Part shown: positions 50,830-64,000 of the stretch, one piece after another | How positions within the stretch are numbered: position 1 is the stretch's first letter | Layout of the letters: each line of letters opens with the position of its first letter | Assembly: GCF_013214175.1 (NCBI RefSeq) | Contig: NZ_JABSPA010000001.1 | Span: 398,409-462,408, forward strand | DNA from: Colwellia sp. | GTDB lineage: Bacteria > Pseudomonadota > Gammaproteobacteria > Enterobacterales > Alteromonadaceae | Length of the DNA stretch: 64,000 nucleotides | Direction of reading: 5' to 3' | Position numbers and translations under genes: made by a program | The notes under the pieces: model-generated | Seen by the model: only the letters and a program-made list of their open reading frames with translations | Databases searched by the model: none | Told to the model about the DNA's origin: nothing

Positions 50830-51636
50830 ATGAAAGTAAAAGTAGCTATTTTAGGTTGCAGTGGTCGTATGGGGCGTAATTTGATTCAGGCAGCACATGA
50901 GCATGCAAGCGTTGAATTGGTTGGTGGTAGCGTACGTACTAGTTCATCTTTTGTCGATTTTGATTTAGGGGAATTAGCGGGCATTGGTGCTATTGACATT
51001 AAAACTTCAACCCAGTTATCACAACTGGCTGCAGCCGATGTTTTTATTGATTTTACTTCAATAGAAACGACCCTAGAAAACCTTGCTTGGTGTAACGAAA
51101 ACAAAAAAGCTTTAGTTATCGGCACTACCGGATTTTCAGATGAACAAGTAAAAGTGATAGAACAAGCGGGTAAAACTATGCCAGTGATATTAGCGCCCAA
51201 TACATCAGTTGGCGTTAATTTAATGTTTAAGTTACTGCAAGTCACTGCAAAAGCAATTGGCGACTATACTGATATAGAAATTTTTGAGGCACATCACCGA
51301 TTTAAAAAAGATGCACCTTCAGGCACCGCGGTAAAAATGGGACAAGTTATTGCTGATACCTTAGGGCGAGATCTTAACAAAGTTGCCGTTTATGGCCGTG
51401 AAGGTATTACAGGTGAGCGTAAAAGAGAAACTATTGGTTTTGCCACTGTGAGAGCAGGGGATATTGTTGGTGAGCACACCGCCATTTTTGCAGATCTTGG
51501 TGAACGTCTTGAAATTACTCATAAAGCGAGTTCTCGAATGACCTTTGCACTAGGGGCTATGCGTGCAGCATTTTGGTTAAATGATGCTGAAGCCGGCTAT
51601 TATGATATGCAAGATGTATTGGGTTTAAAAGATTAA
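50830..51636 (+). CDS. dapB: 4-hydroxy-tetrahydrodipicolinate reductase
   Basis: [29 protein letters not shown]. Confidence 0.97.
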   Translation: MKVKVAILGCSGRMGRNLIQAAHEHASVELVGGSVRTSSSFVDFDLGELAGIGAIDIKTSTQLSQLAAADVFIDFTSIETTLENLAWCNENKKALVIGTTGFSDEQVKVIEQAGKTMPVILAPNTSVGVNLMFKLLQVTAKAIGDYTDIEIFEAHHRFKKDAPSGTAVKMGQVIADTLGRDLNKVAVYGREGITGERKRETIGFATVRAGDIVGEHTAIFADLGERLEITHKASSRMTFALGAMRAAFWLNDAEAGYYDMQDVLGLKD

Positions 51637-51915
51637 AATTAATACCTAAGTATTGGTTAATTTTAACAAGAGATAACTAGTCTTTTTGGCCATTTGGTCA
51701 GGAAATGATACGGAAGACTAGAAAAACTATGTTTTTACATTTTATTAGTAGACGAATTCACTGCACAAGCGTAAAATAAGTGGATTTTGTCAAAAATTTA
51801 GCTGAAAAGTGGTTTTTGATATCTGTTTTTGTACGGGAACTACAGTAAAAAGCAATTGCACAGAGCAGTTGCTGTTATATGCGCGTTTACGTTTATTTCT
51901 TCTTTGGAGGTTACA

Positions 51916-53088
51916 TTGGCTACATCTGCTATTTTAGTGCTTGAAGACGGCACTGTTTTTAAAGGCACCGCAATTGGTGCACAAGGTTCGGCTGTTGGTG
52001 AGGTCGTTTTTAACACCTCAATGACAGGTTATCAGGAAATCCTTACCGATCCATCATATGCAGAGCAAATTATTACCCTGACTTACCCACATATTGGTAA
52101 TACCGGTACTAATAGCGAAGATAAAGAGTCTGATAGCATTGTTGCTAAAGGTCTAGTTATTCGCGACTTGCCTTTAATGGCTAGTAACTTTCGAAATGAA
52201 CAGAATTTAAGTGATTATTTAATCGAACACAATATTTTAGGTATCGCTGATATTGATACCCGTAAATTAACGCGTATTTTACGTGAGAAAGGTGCTCAAA
52301 ACGGCTGTATCTTAACACTTGATGATGTTAACGATGATAGCCAACAAGCAACTGCTCTTAGCCAAGCGAAAGCATTTCCAGGTCTTAAAGGCATGGATTT
52401 AGCTAAAGTAGTTTCTACCAAAGAAAAATATGAGTGGACGAGCGGTAGTTGGACTCTTGATTTAAGCAATGGTGCTAACACCGGCACAGGTTTTACGAAA
52501 CCAGAGAAATTTGAATTCCATGTTGTTGCTTATGATTTTGGCGCAAAAAGAAATATCTTACGTATGTTAGTTGACCGTGGTTGTAAATTAACTGTGGTAC
52601 CTGCGCAAACTCCGGCAAGTGAAGTACTAGCGATGAACCCAGATGGTATTTTCTTATCTAATGGACCTGGTGACCCAGAGCCATGTGACTACGCTATCAC
52701 GGCCATTAAAGAATTCCTTGAAACAGAAATCCCAGTATTTGGTATTTGTTTAGGTCACCAATTACTTGGTTTAGCCAGTGGTGCTAAAACAGTTAAAATG
52801 AAGTTTGGTCATCATGGTGCAAACCACCCAGTGAAAGACTTCGCTCGTGACGTAGTAATGATTACTTCACAAAACCACGGTTTCGCTGTTGATGAAGATA
52901 CCTTGCCAAGCAACTTAACAGTTACCCATAAATCACTATTTGATGATTCTTTACAAGGTATTCATCGCACAGACAAACCAGCGTTTAGCTTCCAAGGTCA
53001 TCCTGAAGCAAGCCCTGGTCCAACTGATGCTGCGCCGTTATTTGATCACTTTATTGACTTGATCAAAATTTATAAAAACGCTAAATAA
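51916..53088 (+). CDS. carA: Carbamoyl-phosphate synthase small subunit (likely TTG start)
   Basis: [28 protein letters not shown]. Confidence 0.96.
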   Translation: MATSAILVLEDGTVFKGTAIGAQGSAVGEVVFNTSMTGYQEILTDPSYAEQIITLTYPHIGNTGTNSEDKESDSIVAKGLVIRDLPLMASNFRNEQNLSDYLIEHNILGIADIDTRKLTRILREKGAQNGCILTLDDVNDDSQQATALSQAKAFPGLKGMDLAKVVSTKEKYEWTSGSWTLDLSNGANTGTGFTKPEKFEFHVVAYDFGAKRNILRMLVDRGCKLTVVPAQTPASEVLAMNPDGIFLSNGPGDPEPCDYAITAIKEFLETEIPVFGICLGHQLLGLASGAKTVKMKFGHHGANHPVKDFARDVVMITSQNHGFAVDEDTLPSNLTVTHKSLFDDSLQGIHRTDKPAFSFQGHPEASPGPTDAAPLFDHFIDLIKIYKNAK

Positions 53089-53120
53089 TTCAGCCTAGAG
53101 AAAGATAAGAGAGAAAAGAA

Positions 53121-56100
53121 ATGGGAAAACGTACTGATATAAAAAGTATCTTGATCTTAGGTGCTGGACCAATTGTTATTGGTCAAGCCTGTGAGTTCGA
53201 TTACTCTGGCGCGCAAGCATGTAAAGCATTACGTGAAGAAGGTTATCGAGTTATATTAGTTAACTCTAACCCGGCAACGATAATGACTGACCCAGAGATG
53301 GCCGATGCGACTTACATCGAGCCCATTCATTGGGAAGTAGTACGCAAAATTATTGAAAAAGAACGTCCTTGTGCGGTATTACCAACAATGGGCGGTCAAA
53401 CCGCATTAAACTGTGCTTTAGAACTTGAAGCTAAAGGCGTATTAAAAGAGTTTAATGTTGAAATGATCGGCGCAACAGCTGATGCCATAGATAAAGCAGA
53501 AAACCGTAGTCGTTTTGATAAAGCGATGAAAGCTATTGGCCTTGATACACCACGTGCTGAAATTGTTCATACACTAGAAGAAGCACATGCAGCGGTTAAA
53601 CACTTAGGTTTCCCGTGTATTATTCGCCCATCATTCACCATGGGTGGCTCAGGTGGCGGTATTGCTTATAACACCGAAGAGTTTGATGAAATTTGTACGC
53701 GCGGTTTAGACCTTTCACCAACAACTGAATTATTGATTGATGAATCATTGATTGGTTGGAAAGAGTATGAAATGGAAGTGGTTCGCGACAAAAATGATAA
53801 CTGTATCATTATTTGTTCGATTGAAAACTTTGACCCTATGGGCATTCATACGGGTGATTCAATCACTGTTGCTCCAGCGCAAACGTTAACAGATAAAGAA
53901 TACCAAATCATGCGTAATGCCTCTCTGGCAGTATTGCGTGAAATTGGTGTTGAAACCGGTGGTTCAAACGTACAATTTGGTATCTGTCCAGATACAGGTC
54001 GTATGGTTATTATTGAAATGAATCCACGTGTATCTCGCTCATCGGCATTAGCTTCAAAAGCAACGGGTTTCCCAATTGCTAAAATAGCGGCCAAGTTAGC
54101 GGTAGGCTATACCCTAGATGAGTTAACAAATGATATTACTGGTGGCAAAACACCGGCATCATTTGAACCGACTATCGATTATGTTGTTACTAAGATCCCA
54201 CGTTTTAACTTTGAAAAATTTGCAGGCGCAGACGATAGACTAACTACGCAAATGAAATCAGTTGGTGAAGTGATGGCTATTGGCCGTAACCAACAAGAGT
54301 CATTACAAAAAGCTTTACGCGGCTTAGAAGTTGGCGTGAATGGTTTTGATTCTATTGTTGATGTTACTCAGCCAGGCGCTAAAACCAAAATCATGCATGA
54401 ATTGCAAGAAGCTGGTGCCGACCGTATTTGGTATATTGGTGATGCTTTCCGTTTAGGTTTAACGGTAGATGAAGTCTTTAACTTAACTATGGTTGACCGC
54501 TGGTTCCTAGTACAAATTGAAGATATCATTTTAGAAGAAGCGAAAGTTGCTGATGGCGGCTTAACTATTCTAACACCAGAATACTTACGCAAACTTAAAC
54601 GTAAAGGTTTTGCCGATTCTCGTTTATCTGATCTAATTGGTGTTTCTGAAGCGGAAGTACGTAAAAAACGTCACGCGGCGGATATATACCCAGTATACAA
54701 ACGTGTTGATACCTGTGCGGCAGAGTTTAGCTCTGATACTGCTTACATGTACTCAACATACGATGAAGAGTGTGAAGCTAACCCTACAGATAATAAAAAA
54801 ATCATGATCTTAGGTGGAGGCCCCAACCGTATTGGTCAAGGCATTGAGTTTGATTACTGTTGTGTACATGCAGCATTAGCGCTTCGTGAAGATGGCTTTG
54901 AAACTATCATGGTTAACTGTAACCCTGAAACTGTTTCTACCGATTATGATACTTCAGACCGTTTATACTTTGAATCTATCACCTTTGAAGATGTTCTTGA
55001 AATTGTACGCATTGAAAAACCTGTCGGTGTTATCGTGCAATACGGTGGTCAAACACCACTTAAATTAGCACGTTCACTTGAAGCTGCTGGCGTACCTATT
55101 ATCGGTACTTCTCCAGATGCGATTGACAGAGCAGAAGATAGAGAACGTTTCCAACAAGCGGTTGACCGTTTAGGTTTATTACAACCTGAAAATGCTACAG
55201 TAACTTCAGTAGACGAAGCGATGGCAAAAGCTGAAGGTATTGGCTTCCCATTAGTTGTTCGTCCATCTTATGTACTAGGTGGTCGCGCGATGGAAATCGT
55301 TTATGACCTAGATGATTTACGTCGTTATATGACTGAAGCAGTAAGTGTTTCTAACGACTCGCCAGTATTACTTGATCGCTTCCTTGATGATGCGATAGAA
55401 GTTGATATTGACTTGATTTGTGACGGCACTGACGTAGTCATTGGCGCAATCATGCAACATATTGAACAAGCGGGTGTTCATTCAGGTGATAGTGCCTGTT
55501 CATTACCGGCTTATAGTTTAAGCCAAGAAATTCAAGATGTGATGCGTGAGCAAGTCACCGCTCTTGCTTTTGAGTTAGGTGTTGTTGGTTTAATGAATAC
55601 ACAAATGGCAGTTAAAGACGGCAAGGTTTACTTAATTGAAGTTAACCCACGTGCCGCTCGTACCGTTCCTTTTGTATCTAAAGCAACCGCTGTACCGCTA
55701 GCTAAAATTGGCGCACGGGTAATGGCGGGTAAAACCTTAAAAGAGTTAGGTGTTACCAAAGAAGTCATTCCACCGTACTACTCGGTAAAAGAAGTGGTTA
55801 TTCCATTTAACAAGTTCCTTGGTAGTGATCCTCTTGTTGGCCCTGAAATGCGCTCAACCGGTGAAGTGATGGGCGTTGGCGATACCTTTGAAGAAGCTTA
55901 TGCTAAAGCTAGTTTAGGTGCCGGTGTTAGTGTACCTAAGACAGGTAGAGCGTTGATTTCTGTGCGTGATAGTGATAAGAAACGTGTATTAGAATTAGCT
56001 AAAATCATGGTTGATTTAGGTTATGATTTAGATGCCACCCATGGTACTGAAATTATTTTACGAGAAGCTGGTGTACCGGTTCGTCGTGTTAATAAAGTAC

Positions 56101-56336
56101 ATGAAGGTCGTCCACATATTCTTGATAGAATTAAGAATAGTGAGTACAGTTATATCATCAATACTACCGAAGGCCGTAAAGCCATCGAAGATTCCAAAGT
56201 ATTACGTGGTGGTGCCTTACGTTATAAAGTAGCTTATACCACAACCTTAAACGCGGCTTTTGCTACTTGTATGTCACATGCGGCTGATGACAGAAGTAAA
56301 GTCACCTCTATTCAAGAGTTACACAAAAGACTCTAA
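53121..56336 (+). CDS. carB: Carbamoyl-phosphate synthase large subunit
   Basis: [30 protein letters not shown]. Confidence 0.98.
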   Translation: MGKRTDIKSILILGAGPIVIGQACEFDYSGAQACKALREEGYRVILVNSNPATIMTDPEMADATYIEPIHWEVVRKIIEKERPCAVLPTMGGQTALNCALELEAKGVLKEFNVEMIGATADAIDKAENRSRFDKAMKAIGLDTPRAEIVHTLEEAHAAVKHLGFPCIIRPSFTMGGSGGGIAYNTEEFDEICTRGLDLSPTTELLIDESLIGWKEYEMEVVRDKNDNCIIICSIENFDPMGIHTGDSITVAPAQTLTDKEYQIMRNASLAVLREIGVETGGSNVQFGICPDTGRMVIIEMNPRVSRSSALASKATGFPIAKIAAKLAVGYTLDELTNDITGGKTPASFEPTIDYVVTKIPRFNFEKFAGADDRLTTQMKSVGEVMAIGRNQQESLQKALRGLEVGVNGFDSIVDVTQPGAKTKIMHELQEAGADRIWYIGDAFRLGLTVDEVFNLTMVDRWFLVQIEDIILEEAKVADGGLTILTPEYLRKLKRKGFADSRLSDLIGVSEAEVRKKRHAADIYPVYKRVDTCAAEFSSDTAYMYSTYDEECEANPTDNKKIMILGGGPNRIGQGIEFDYCCVHAALALREDGFETIMVNCNPETVSTDYDTSDRLYFESITFEDVLEIVRIEKPVGVIVQYGGQTPLKLARSLEAAGVPIIGTSPDAIDRAEDRERFQQAVDRLGLLQPENATVTSVDEAMAKAEGIGFPLVVRPSYVLGGRAMEIVYDLDDLRRYMTEAVSVSNDSPVLLDRFLDDAIEVDIDLICDGTDVVIGAIMQHIEQAGVHSGDSACSLPAYSLSQEIQDVMREQVTALAFELGVVGLMNTQMAVKDGKVYLIEVNPRAARTVPFVSKATAVPLAKIGARVMAGKTLKELGVTKEVIPPYYSVKEVVIPFNKFLGSDPLVGPEMRSTGEVMGVGDTFEEAYAKASLGAGVSVPKTGRALISVRDSDKKRVLELAKIMVDLGYDLDATHGTEIILREAGVPVRRVNKVHEGRPHILDRIKNSEYSYIINTTEGRKAIEDSKVLRGGALRYKVAYTTTLNAAFATCMSHAADDRSKVTSIQELHKRL

Positions 56337-56443
56337 ATAGTTTTTTTACAGAATAAGTTTAACGCTTATCTAAAACTTTTTTAAAGGTGGTTATCTCCTA
56401 TTTATAGGTTGACCACCTTTATTGTTAGAATGAGAAGATAATA

Positions 56444-56920
56444 ATGACTAAATATCCAATGACCGTTCGTGGTGCTGAGCAATTACAAGCAGAGCTTAAA
56501 ATCTTAAAACAAGAGAAACGCCCACGTATTGTAAAAGACATTGCTACTGCACGTGAGCACGGCGATTTAAAAGAAAATGCTGAATACCATGCTGCTAAAG
56601 AAGAGCAGGGCTTTTGTGAAGGCCGTATCCAAGACATTGAAGGCCGATTATGTAATGCGCAAGTGATTGATGTAACGTCAATTCCTAACCGCGGCAAAGT
56701 TATTTTCGGAACTACAGTTAAATTATTAAATATTGAAACTGAAGTTGAAGTGACTTACCAGATTGTTGGTGATGATGAAGCTGACTTTAAAACCGGAAGG
56801 ATTTCTCTTAACTCCCCTATCGCTCGTGGTTTGATTGGCAAAGAAGTTGATAGTGAAATTGAAATAACTATTCCTGGTGGCGTAGTTGAGTATGAAATCA
56901 TCTCTGTTGAACATATCTAA
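56444..56920 (+). CDS. greA: Transcription elongation factor GreA
   Basis: [49 protein letters not shown]. Confidence 0.97.
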   Translation: MTKYPMTVRGAEQLQAELKILKQEKRPRIVKDIATAREHGDLKENAEYHAAKEEQGFCEGRIQDIEGRLCNAQVIDVTSIPNRGKVIFGTTVKLLNIETEVEVTYQIVGDDEADFKTGRISLNSPIARGLIGKEVDSEIEITIPGGVVEYEIISVEHI

Positions 56921-57081
56921 AGACACCTAACTGTAAGTAGTTGTTGCAGAGGTTTCTGCCGCACGTCTTGCACTAAGTGTTTAGGTAAAAGCCGCAAACT
57001 TAATGTTTGCGGCTTTTTTGTGCCTGCTCAGTAACAGGTTTCGCAAAAAACATCCTCAATAAAAGTAAACTTTGGCTAGTT

Positions 57082-57230
57082 ATACCAATTTCATTAAATT
57101 ATTGCCCACTTGTGCTGGTTAAAATACGCCATGTCAGCGTTGCTCTCAATCCCAATAGCTCGCTATTGCTCAATCGAGCGCCTTGGCCTGTTTTATTTTT
57201 CCTATACACAACAAGAACACAAACTTAAAA
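57082..57230. repeat. MITE-like repeat, copy B (right end degraded)
   Basis: CATTAAATTATTGCCCACTTGTGCTGGTTAAAATACGCC...GCTCAATCGAGCGCCTTG...TTTTTCCTATACACAACAAGAACACAAACTTAA. Confidence 0.85.
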
Positions 57231-57352
57231 AAATGTATTACTTAATTGTTTACTGCGAAGTAAACTTGCAAATTCAATATTATAGTAGTAGTCTTTTTGA
57301 TATCAAAGTGATATCACTTTTGTGATATGTTTAGGTTTTAAAAGGAGTTCGT

Positions 57353-58198
57353 ATGAATGAGAAAATAGGTTTTTCGATTAGTGGTTATGTTGTTTTTACT
57401 ATCTTGTTAGCGGCAGCAGTATTTATTGTTAGCCAAGCTGCGATGGGTAACATTGAAATACTGACTGTACTGGTCTTTATACTGACGGTGTCAGCAATGC
57501 CCGGTTTTTTTATGGTGCAGCCAAACCAAGCGAAAGTGATGACTTTCTTTGGTAGTTATGTCGGCACGGTAAAGGCGGGCGGTTTACGCTGGACTATTCC
57601 ATTATTTATGCGCAGAGTTATTTCATTAAGGATTCGAAACTTTGAATCGAATCAAATGAAAGTGAATGATAATCACGGTAATCCTATTGAAATTGCCACT
57701 GTGGTGGTTTGGTCGGTAGATGATACCGCTGAAGCGGTCTTTGAAGTGGATGATTATATCAGCTTTGTAAATATTCAAAGTGAATCTGCATTACGTAATA
57801 TGGCGACCAGTTACCCGTATGATCAACACGAAGGTGATGACATAGCCTTACGTAGTCACCCACAAGAAGTATCAGAAGCGTTAAAGATAGAAATACAACA
57901 ACGACTAGGGAAAGCAGGCGTCATAGTTCATGAAGCACGTATTAGTCATCTCGCTTATGCACCAGAAATCGCCAATGCAATGCTGCAAAGGCAACAAGCA
58001 TCGGCAATTATTGCAGCACGAAGACTTATCGTTGATGGCGCTGTCGGCATGGTTGAAATGGCACTTAAACAGCTGTCAGAGAAAGGCATAGTTGAATTAG
58101 ATGAAGAGCGTAAAGCTGCCATGGTCAGTAACTTACTGGTGGTCTTATGTAGTGATAAAAGCACACAGCCGGTAGTGAACACTGGTAGTTTGTATTAA
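57353..58198 (+). CDS. SPFH/band-7 domain membrane protein
   Basis: [32 protein letters not shown]. Confidence 0.9.
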   Translation: MNEKIGFSISGYVVFTILLAAAVFIVSQAAMGNIEILTVLVFILTVSAMPGFFMVQPNQAKVMTFFGSYVGTVKAGGLRWTIPLFMRRVISLRIRNFESNQMKVNDNHGNPIEIATVVVWSVDDTAEAVFEVDDYISFVNIQSESALRNMATSYPYDQHEGDDIALRSHPQEVSEALKIEIQQRLGKAGVIVHEARISHLAYAPEIANAMLQRQQASAIIAARRLIVDGAVGMVEMALKQLSEKGIVELDEERKAAMVSNLLVVLCSDKSTQPVVNTGSLY

Positions 58199-58334
58199 AA
58201 TATAACCCTGAATCTTTATCATTCCCGTAGGTTACTAAACAGAACTATTAGTTACCGTCACTCCGAAGTGTTTTGTCGGGAGTCTAGTGGAGGGGTTTTA
58301 CTTTTGTTTACTTATTTTTTGTTTTTGTTAAATT

Positions 58335-58568
58335 TTGGAGGTAGCAGTGGCTGCTAAAAAAAGCTTCCCACTTAGGATAAACCCAGATGTTTTGGCGGCA
58401 ATGCAGCGTTGGTCAGATGATGAACTGCGCAGCGTTAATGCTCAAATTGAATATGTATTAAGAAAAGCCTTGGTTGATTCAGGGCGAGTTAAATTGACGC
58501 AAAAAGTAGTCACTTCTCTGGTTGAGGGTGAAGAGCAAGGCAAAAAGCCTGATGCTACAGAAAAATAA
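58335..58568 (+). CDS. Arc-like ribbon-helix-helix DNA-binding protein
   Basis: KKSFPLRINPDVLAAMQRWSDDELRSVNAQIEYVLRKAL. Confidence 0.85.
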   Translation: MEVAVAAKKSFPLRINPDVLAAMQRWSDDELRSVNAQIEYVLRKALVDSGRVKLTQKVVTSLVEGEEQGKKPDATEK

Positions 58569-58664
58569 TCACTTGGATTAATTGCTACAAACAAAAAATG
58601 ACAGCCATGGCTGTCATTTTTATAACTATTAATCTTATCAATAGTTAGCAAAGCAAAAGTAAAA

Positions 58665-58961
58665 TTAGCTCTTAGGAATTCTAATTTTCTTTTCTGCACT
58701 CTCGCGATAAATAACTAAAGTCTTACCAATCAATTGTACTTGAGTCGCATTCGTTTCACGACAAATAGCTTCAACGATTAACGCTTTGTTTTCTTTATCA
58801 TCTGTTGGGATTTTTACCTTGATTAGCTCATGGTGATTAAGTGCATAATCAATCTCAGCAACAACAGCTTCTGTTAAGCCATTATTACCCAATAAAACTA
58901 CTGGTTTAAGAGGGTGTGCAACACCTTTAAGGTGCTGAATTTGTTTTTTGTTTAAGCTCAT
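58665..58961 (-). CDS. yhbY: Ribosome assembly RNA-binding protein YhbY
   Basis: LNKKQIQHLKGVAHPLKPVVLLGNNGLTEAVVAEIDYAL. Confidence 0.95.
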   Translation of the reverse strand: MSLNKKQIQHLKGVAHPLKPVVLLGNNGLTEAVVAEIDYALNHHELIKVKIPTDDKENKALIVEAICRETNATQVQLIGKTLVIYRESAEKKIRIPKS

Positions 58962-59187
58962 TACTAAATTTCGTTATCTGTTGCCTTGAATTGCCGTCAT
59001 TTTACCCTTATCTAGAGATTAATACTAATACCAATCTTACTAATTTTATAATCATCTGTAAGTAATGCTGCTAACAGGGGCTATTTACATTTTTTGTTTT
59101 CGCTTTTTATGCTGAAAGTGAATACTTAACAAGCCTCAGTGGTATAATCCTATAATAATGAATGATCTTTTTTGAGTAAGCAAAAAC

Positions 59188-59817
59188 ATGGCAAATAAAA
59201 AACACAAAGCGAGCAGTCAGCGTTGGTTAGACGAGCACTTTGATGATGAATTCGTAAAAAAAGCAAAACGTTTAGGCTTACGTTCACGTGCTGTTTTTAA
59301 ATTGGAAGAAATTAATTTAAAAGATAAATTGATCAAACCCGGTATGAAAGTGGTTGATTTGGGTGCAGCGCCAGGTGGTTGGTCGGAATACGCAGTTAAA
59401 GTGGTCGGTGACAAAGGCCAGGTTATTGCTTGTGATATCTTGCCAATGGATGCCATTGCGGGTGTTGATTTTCTCGAAGGGGACTTTAGAGAAGAAGAAG
59501 TACTCGATGCCTTATTAAATCGAATCAATGGCAAGAATATTGACGTGGTTATGTCTGACATGGCGGCGAACATGACCGGCAATGAAAGTGCAGATTCAGC
59601 CCGCAGCATGTACCTAGTTGAGTTAGCATTAGAGATGTGTAGCGAAGTCTTAAAACCTAATGGCGCCTTTGTAGTAAAAGTTTTCCAAGGTGCGGGTTTT
59701 GAAGATTACATGAAAGCGACGCGCGCAGTATTTAAAACGGTTAAAACCCGTAAGCCGGAGTCATCAAGAGCACGTTCAAGAGAAGTTTATCTGGTCGGCA
59801 CGGGTTACAAGGGCTAA
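59188..59817 (+). CDS. rlmE: 23S rRNA (uridine-2'-O-)-methyltransferase RlmE
   Basis: [47 protein letters not shown]. Confidence 0.97.
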   Translation: MANKKHKASSQRWLDEHFDDEFVKKAKRLGLRSRAVFKLEEINLKDKLIKPGMKVVDLGAAPGGWSEYAVKVVGDKGQVIACDILPMDAIAGVDFLEGDFREEEVLDALLNRINGKNIDVVMSDMAANMTGNESADSARSMYLVELALEMCSEVLKPNGAFVVKVFQGAGFEDYMKATRAVFKTVKTRKPESSRARSREVYLVGTGYKG

Positions 59818-60107
59818 TTAGTTTTATGAAGTTAAAGGCTGTTCATTGCCGTATAGTGAAATTTAAGGGCTAAGCCGCACTGAGAGTTCATATCTCAGGC
59901 TGTCCTTCCTATGACTCTATACTGCTTTACACTAGCCGGTTAGCAATTTAAATGTTTCATCTGTTTAATGTAACTAGTTGTTACACACGGCTAAAGTTAA
60001 ATAGCGACAAGCCTTGAATTGTAGTAGATTAAGCACCATAACTGTAACAAGCATTATTACGGTTCTATTTTTTATAAATTTACCAAGCACCACAAGAGGT
60101 CATTAAG

Positions 60108-62093
60108 TTGAGCGATATGGCGAAAAATCTAATTTTATGGTTAGTTATTGCAGTTGTTTTGATGAGTGTATTTCAGAGTTTTTCTCCGAGTACCACACAA
60201 GAACAACAAATGGATTACACCCGATTTATTAAGGATGTACGTCAAGGACAAATTCGTGATGCGAATGTCGATAGAAATGGCGTAATTACGGGTGAAAAGC
60301 GTAGCGGTGAAGAATATAAAACCGTTATCCCTGGTGGCTATGACCGTGATTTAATTAACGATCTAGTTAAGCAAGGCGTACGTGCCCAAGGTAAATTACC
60401 AGAAGAAACTAGTTTCCTAACGACTATTTTTGTTTCTTGGTTCCCAATGATCCTACTTATTGGTGTATGGATTTTCTTCATGCGTCAAATGCAAGGTGGT
60501 GGTGGTAAAGGCGCTATGTCATTTGGTAAGTCTAAAGCCCGTCAATTAAGTGAAGAGCAAATTAAAACGACTTTCGCCGATGTTGCTGGTTGTGATGAAG
60601 CCAAAGCAGAAGTTGAAGAGCTGGTTGATTACTTAAGAGAACCAGACCGCTTTCAAAAACTTGGTGGTCGAATTCCATCAGGTATTTTACTTGTTGGTCA
60701 GCCAGGTACAGGTAAAACGTTATTAGCAAAAGCGATTGCTGGTGAAGCGAAAGTACCTTTCTTTACCATTTCAGGCTCTGACTTTGTTGAAATGTTTGTT
60801 GGTGTTGGTGCATCTCGTGTACGTGACATGTTCGAACAAGCGAAAAAAGCGGCTCCTTGTATTATCTTTATCGATGAAATCGATGCCGTTGGTCGCCAAC
60901 GTGGTGCCGGCATGGGTGGTGGACACGATGAGCGTGAACAAACATTAAACCAAATGTTAGTGGAAATGGATGGTTTTGAAGGTAATGAAGGTGTAATCGT
61001 TATTGCCGCGACTAACCGTCCAGACGTATTAGATCCTGCGTTACTTCGTCCAGGTCGTTTTGACCGTCAAGTAACTGTTGGTTTACCTGATATTCGTGGT
61101 CGCGAACAAATACTTAAAGTACATATGCGTAAAGTGCCGTTAGGTGATGATGTTAAAGCATCAGTAATTGCCCGTGGTACGCCTGGTTTCTCAGGTGCAG
61201 ATTTAGCCAACCTTGTTAACGAAGCTGCTTTAGGTGCCGCACGTGCTGCACTTCGCGTAGTTGGTATGAAAGAGTTTGATCAAGCTAAAGATAAAATCAT
61301 GATGGGCTCAGAACGTAAGTCTATGGTGATGAACGAGTCAGAAAAAGAAATGACTGCATACCATGAAGCCGGACATGCCTTAATTGGTCGTTTGGTACCT
61401 GATCATGACCCTGTTTATAAAGTAAGTATTATTCCTCGTGGCCGTGCCCTTGGTGTAACTATGTACTTACCAGAGCAAGACAGATTCAGTCATTCTAAGC
61501 AACATTTAGAAAGTAATATTTCTTCTTTATACGGCGGACGTATTGCCGAGGAAGTTATTTACGGTAGTGATAAAGTTTCTACTGGCGCTTCAAACGATAT
61601 AGAACGTGCAACCAATATTGCTCGTAAAATGGTTACGCAATGGGGTTTATCTGAAAAGCTAGGACCTATGTTGTTTGCTGAAGAAGAAGGTGAAGTTTTC
61701 TTAGGCCGTTCTTCTGCTAAGTCATTACATATGTCAGAAGAAACCGCTAAATTGATTGATGAAGAGATCAAGGCATTAATTAATCGTAACTACAAACGTG
61801 CGGAAACATTAATCAAAGACAATGTTGATATTCTTCATGCGATGAAAGATTGTTTGATGAAGTATGAAACTATTGATGCTTTACAAATCGATGACTTGAT
61901 GGCGAGAACTACAGTTCGTCCACCAGCAGATTGGGATGATAAAGATAACTCTAAATCAAACAAAAAGAACGGCAATGGTGATAGCGAAGTAGAAGTAAAG
62001 AGTAAAGACGCTGAGCCAGCTAAGGATACTGAGCAAGCTAGCCCAGTAGAACCTGACACTAGCAAACCAAGCGAAGATACTCCTTCAAGCTAA
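60108..62093 (+). CDS. ftsH: ATP-dependent zinc metalloprotease FtsH
   Basis: [24 protein letters not shown]. Confidence 0.98.
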   Translation: MSDMAKNLILWLVIAVVLMSVFQSFSPSTTQEQQMDYTRFIKDVRQGQIRDANVDRNGVITGEKRSGEEYKTVIPGGYDRDLINDLVKQGVRAQGKLPEETSFLTTIFVSWFPMILLIGVWIFFMRQMQGGGGKGAMSFGKSKARQLSEEQIKTTFADVAGCDEAKAEVEELVDYLREPDRFQKLGGRIPSGILLVGQPGTGKTLLAKAIAGEAKVPFFTISGSDFVEMFVGVGASRVRDMFEQAKKAAPCIIFIDEIDAVGRQRGAGMGGGHDEREQTLNQMLVEMDGFEGNEGVIVIAATNRPDVLDPALLRPGRFDRQVTVGLPDIRGREQILKVHMRKVPLGDDVKASVIARGTPGFSGADLANLVNEAALGAARAALRVVGMKEFDQAKDKIMMGSERKSMVMNESEKEMTAYHEAGHALIGRLVPDHDPVYKVSIIPRGRALGVTMYLPEQDRFSHSKQHLESNISSLYGGRIAEEVIYGSDKVSTGASNDIERATNIARKMVTQWGLSEKLGPMLFAEEEGEVFLGRSSAKSLHMSEETAKLIDEEIKALINRNYKRAETLIKDNVDILHAMKDCLMKYETIDALQIDDLMARTTVRPPADWDDKDNSKSNKKNGNGDSEVEVKSKDAEPAKDTEQASPVEPDTSKPSEDTPSS

Positions 62094-62109
62094 GACGTTT
62101 TTAATAAAT

Positions 62110-62150
62110 AAAAAAGCCTCGATATTCCTTGTGAATATCGAGGCTTTTTC
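62110..62150 (+). terminator. Rho-independent terminator after ftsH
   Basis: AAAAAGCCTCGATATTC...GAATATCGAGGCTTTTTC. Confidence 0.85.
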
Positions 62151-62215
62151 TTATCTTATTTATATTTTAAACAAAGTATAAATAAGATAAGAAAAGATTA
62201 ACTAGATGATTACAA

Positions 62216-63043
62216 ATGATGCAACAAATATTTAAAGTTGAAAATTTCACCAAACCACAAGTGATGGCGATATTAAATGTAACCCCTGACTCATTTTCTG
62301 ATGGTGGTAAGTTTGCCAGTTTTGATAAAGCACTGACCCAAGTTGAACAGATGATTAGCGACGGTGCTGATATTATCGATATCGGTGGTGAATCTACGCG
62401 TCCAGGTGCGGTTGAGGTAAGTGAAGTAGATGAGTTGACACGCGTTATCCCTCTGCTTAAAGCGATTAAAGCAAAGTTTACTATCAAGGTATCAATCGAT
62501 ACCAGCAAAGCCGAGGTGATGGCACAAGCTATCGCTCATGGCGCTGATATTATTAATGATGTGCGCGCATTACAAAATGAGGGTTGTTTAGCTGTATTAG
62601 CACAGAGTAATGTACCTGTATGTTTAATGCATATGCAGGGCTTACCGCGTTCAATGCAAGAAAATCCGCACTACGATGAAGTAATTGGTGACATTAAGCA
62701 GTATTTCATCGAACGTATTAATGTTTGTGAACAGGCAGGTATCAAACGAGAACGGTTAATTTTAGATCCAGGTTTTGGCTTTGGTAAAACTCTAGAGCAA
62801 AACTATCAGTTACTGGCTCAGTTACATCAGTTTAGTGACTTAGGTTTACCTTTACTTTCAGGTACATCGAGAAAATCAATGATAGGTAACTTATTAGCGC
62901 GTAAGGTCGATGAACGCCTTGCAGGTAGTTTAACTACCGCTATAATAGCCGCACAGCAAAATGTGAGTATTATTCGGGTACATGACGTTAAAGAAACAGT
63001 TGATGCCCTAAAAGTCTTAGCCATGACAGTTAAATACCAGTAA
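62216..63043 (+). CDS. folP: Dihydropteroate synthase
   Basis: VMAILNVTPDSFSDGG; DIIDIGGESTRPGA. Confidence 0.97.
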   Translation: MMQQIFKVENFTKPQVMAILNVTPDSFSDGGKFASFDKALTQVEQMISDGADIIDIGGESTRPGAVEVSEVDELTRVIPLLKAIKAKFTIKVSIDTSKAEVMAQAIAHGADIINDVRALQNEGCLAVLAQSNVPVCLMHMQGLPRSMQENPHYDEVIGDIKQYFIERINVCEQAGIKRERLILDPGFGFGKTLEQNYQLLAQLHQFSDLGLPLLSGTSRKSMIGNLLARKVDERLAGSLTTAIIAAQQNVSIIRVHDVKETVDALKVLAMTVKYQ

Positions 63044-63160
63044 TTACTACTGTCAGTATGAACAAACTAATGTTAGCAATATCATAATTTAAGTTAGTAA
63101 AACTAACAAAGCTAGCAGTGAAGCAAAGCTGCTATAGAGTAAAATATATAAGGAAAAACT

Positions 63161-64000
63161 ATGTCTGATCGTAAATATTTTGGCACCGATGGTATACGTG
63201 GTTTAGTTGGCAAAGCTCCAATAACCCCTGAGTTTGTAATGAAGCTCGGTTACGCCGCCGGTAAAGTGCTAGCAGCGCAGGGAACCAAAAAAGTTTTAAT
63301 CGGTAAAGATACCCGCATTTCGGGTTACATGCTTGAATCTGCCCTCGAAGCGGGCTTTTCTGCTGCGGGAGTAGACATAGGTCTACTTGGCCCTATGCCA
63401 ACCCCAGGTATTGCTTATCTAACTAAAACATTTAGAGCCGAAGCCGGTATTGTTATTAGTGCCTCTCACAACCCATTTTATGATAATGGCATTAAATTCT
63501 TTTCACAATCGGGTGAGAAACTGCCTGATGATGTTGAATTAGCAATTGAAGCAGAGCTTGATAAACCAATGGGTTGTGTTGAATCAGCTCAATTAGGTAA
63601 AGCCACACGTATCAACGATGCAGCAGGGCGTTACATTGAATTTTGTAAAAGTAACTTTCCAAGTCGAATTTCATTAAAAGATTTAACCATAGTGGTTGAT
63701 TGTGCCAATGGCGCAACATATCACATAGCGCCAAATGTATTTCGTGAATTAGGCGCAAATGTTATCGAAATTGGCACATCACCTGACGGTTTTAATATCA
63801 ATAAAGATTGTGGTGCTACCTCTATGGACGCCATCAGTAAAGCCGTTGTTGAACACAAAGCCGATTTAGGTATCGCGCTAGATGGTGATGGAGACCGTAT
63901 TATGATGGTCGATCATACCGGTTATGTTCTTGATGGCGATGAAATTATCTATATCATCGCGTGTAACGACCTAAAAACAGGTCGTAAAGAGGGTGGTGTT
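63161..64000 (+). CDS. glmM: Phosphoglucosamine mutase, 3' end outside window
   Basis: [45 protein letters not shown]. Confidence 0.96.
   Translation, partial: MSDRKYFGTDGIRGLVGKAPITPEFVMKLGYAAGKVLAAQGTKKVLIGKDTRISGYMLESALEAGFSAAGVDIGLLGPMPTPGIAYLTKTFRAEAGIVISASHNPFYDNGIKFFSQSGEKLPDDVELAIEAELDKPMGCVESAQLGKATRINDAAGRYIEFCKSNFPSRISLKDLTIVVDCANGATYHIAPNVFRELGANVIEIGTSPDGFNINKDCGATSMDAISKAVVEHKADLGIALDGDGDRIMMVDHTGYVLDGDEIIYIIACNDLKTGRKEGGV

Noticed and set aside
53846-54592. Antisense ORFs inside carB, ligA, ftsH and others
   Set aside because: Shadow ORFs on the strand opposite strongly conserved genes.

Overview
The window looks like a gammaproteobacterial chromosome of Colwellia/Thalassotalea type. 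Housekeeping blocks (lolCDE at 1-2667; sodB-grxD-prx-rnt-motY ... zipA-ligA ... putP-fklB-dapB-carAB-greA ... yhbY-rlmE-ftsH-folP-glmM from 32.6 kb to the end) flank a ~30 kb accessory island (about 2.7-32.6 kb). The island contains a large orphan protein (1265 aa); a complete IS4-type insertion sequence with a 10-bp target duplication; and an integron cassette array without an integron integrase (CALIN-like), with 11 forward attC sites. Array cargo includes a TIR/SEFIR protein, two HEPN-like proteins, a possible ADP-ribosyltransferase-like protein, a DUF2971 protein, a secreted HExxH protein and a truncated MreB-like protein. Further along are an IS91-family element with a tyrosine recombinase; an inverted array segment with two reverse attC sites, one split by an IS110-family element whose 5' non-coding region folds like a bridge RNA; and an overlapping operon of three tyrosine-recombinase-like proteins plus a small HTH/coiled-coil protein (Tn554 / gamma-mobile-trio-like layout). 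All calls come from reading the sequence and the supplied ORFs. No database search was run.
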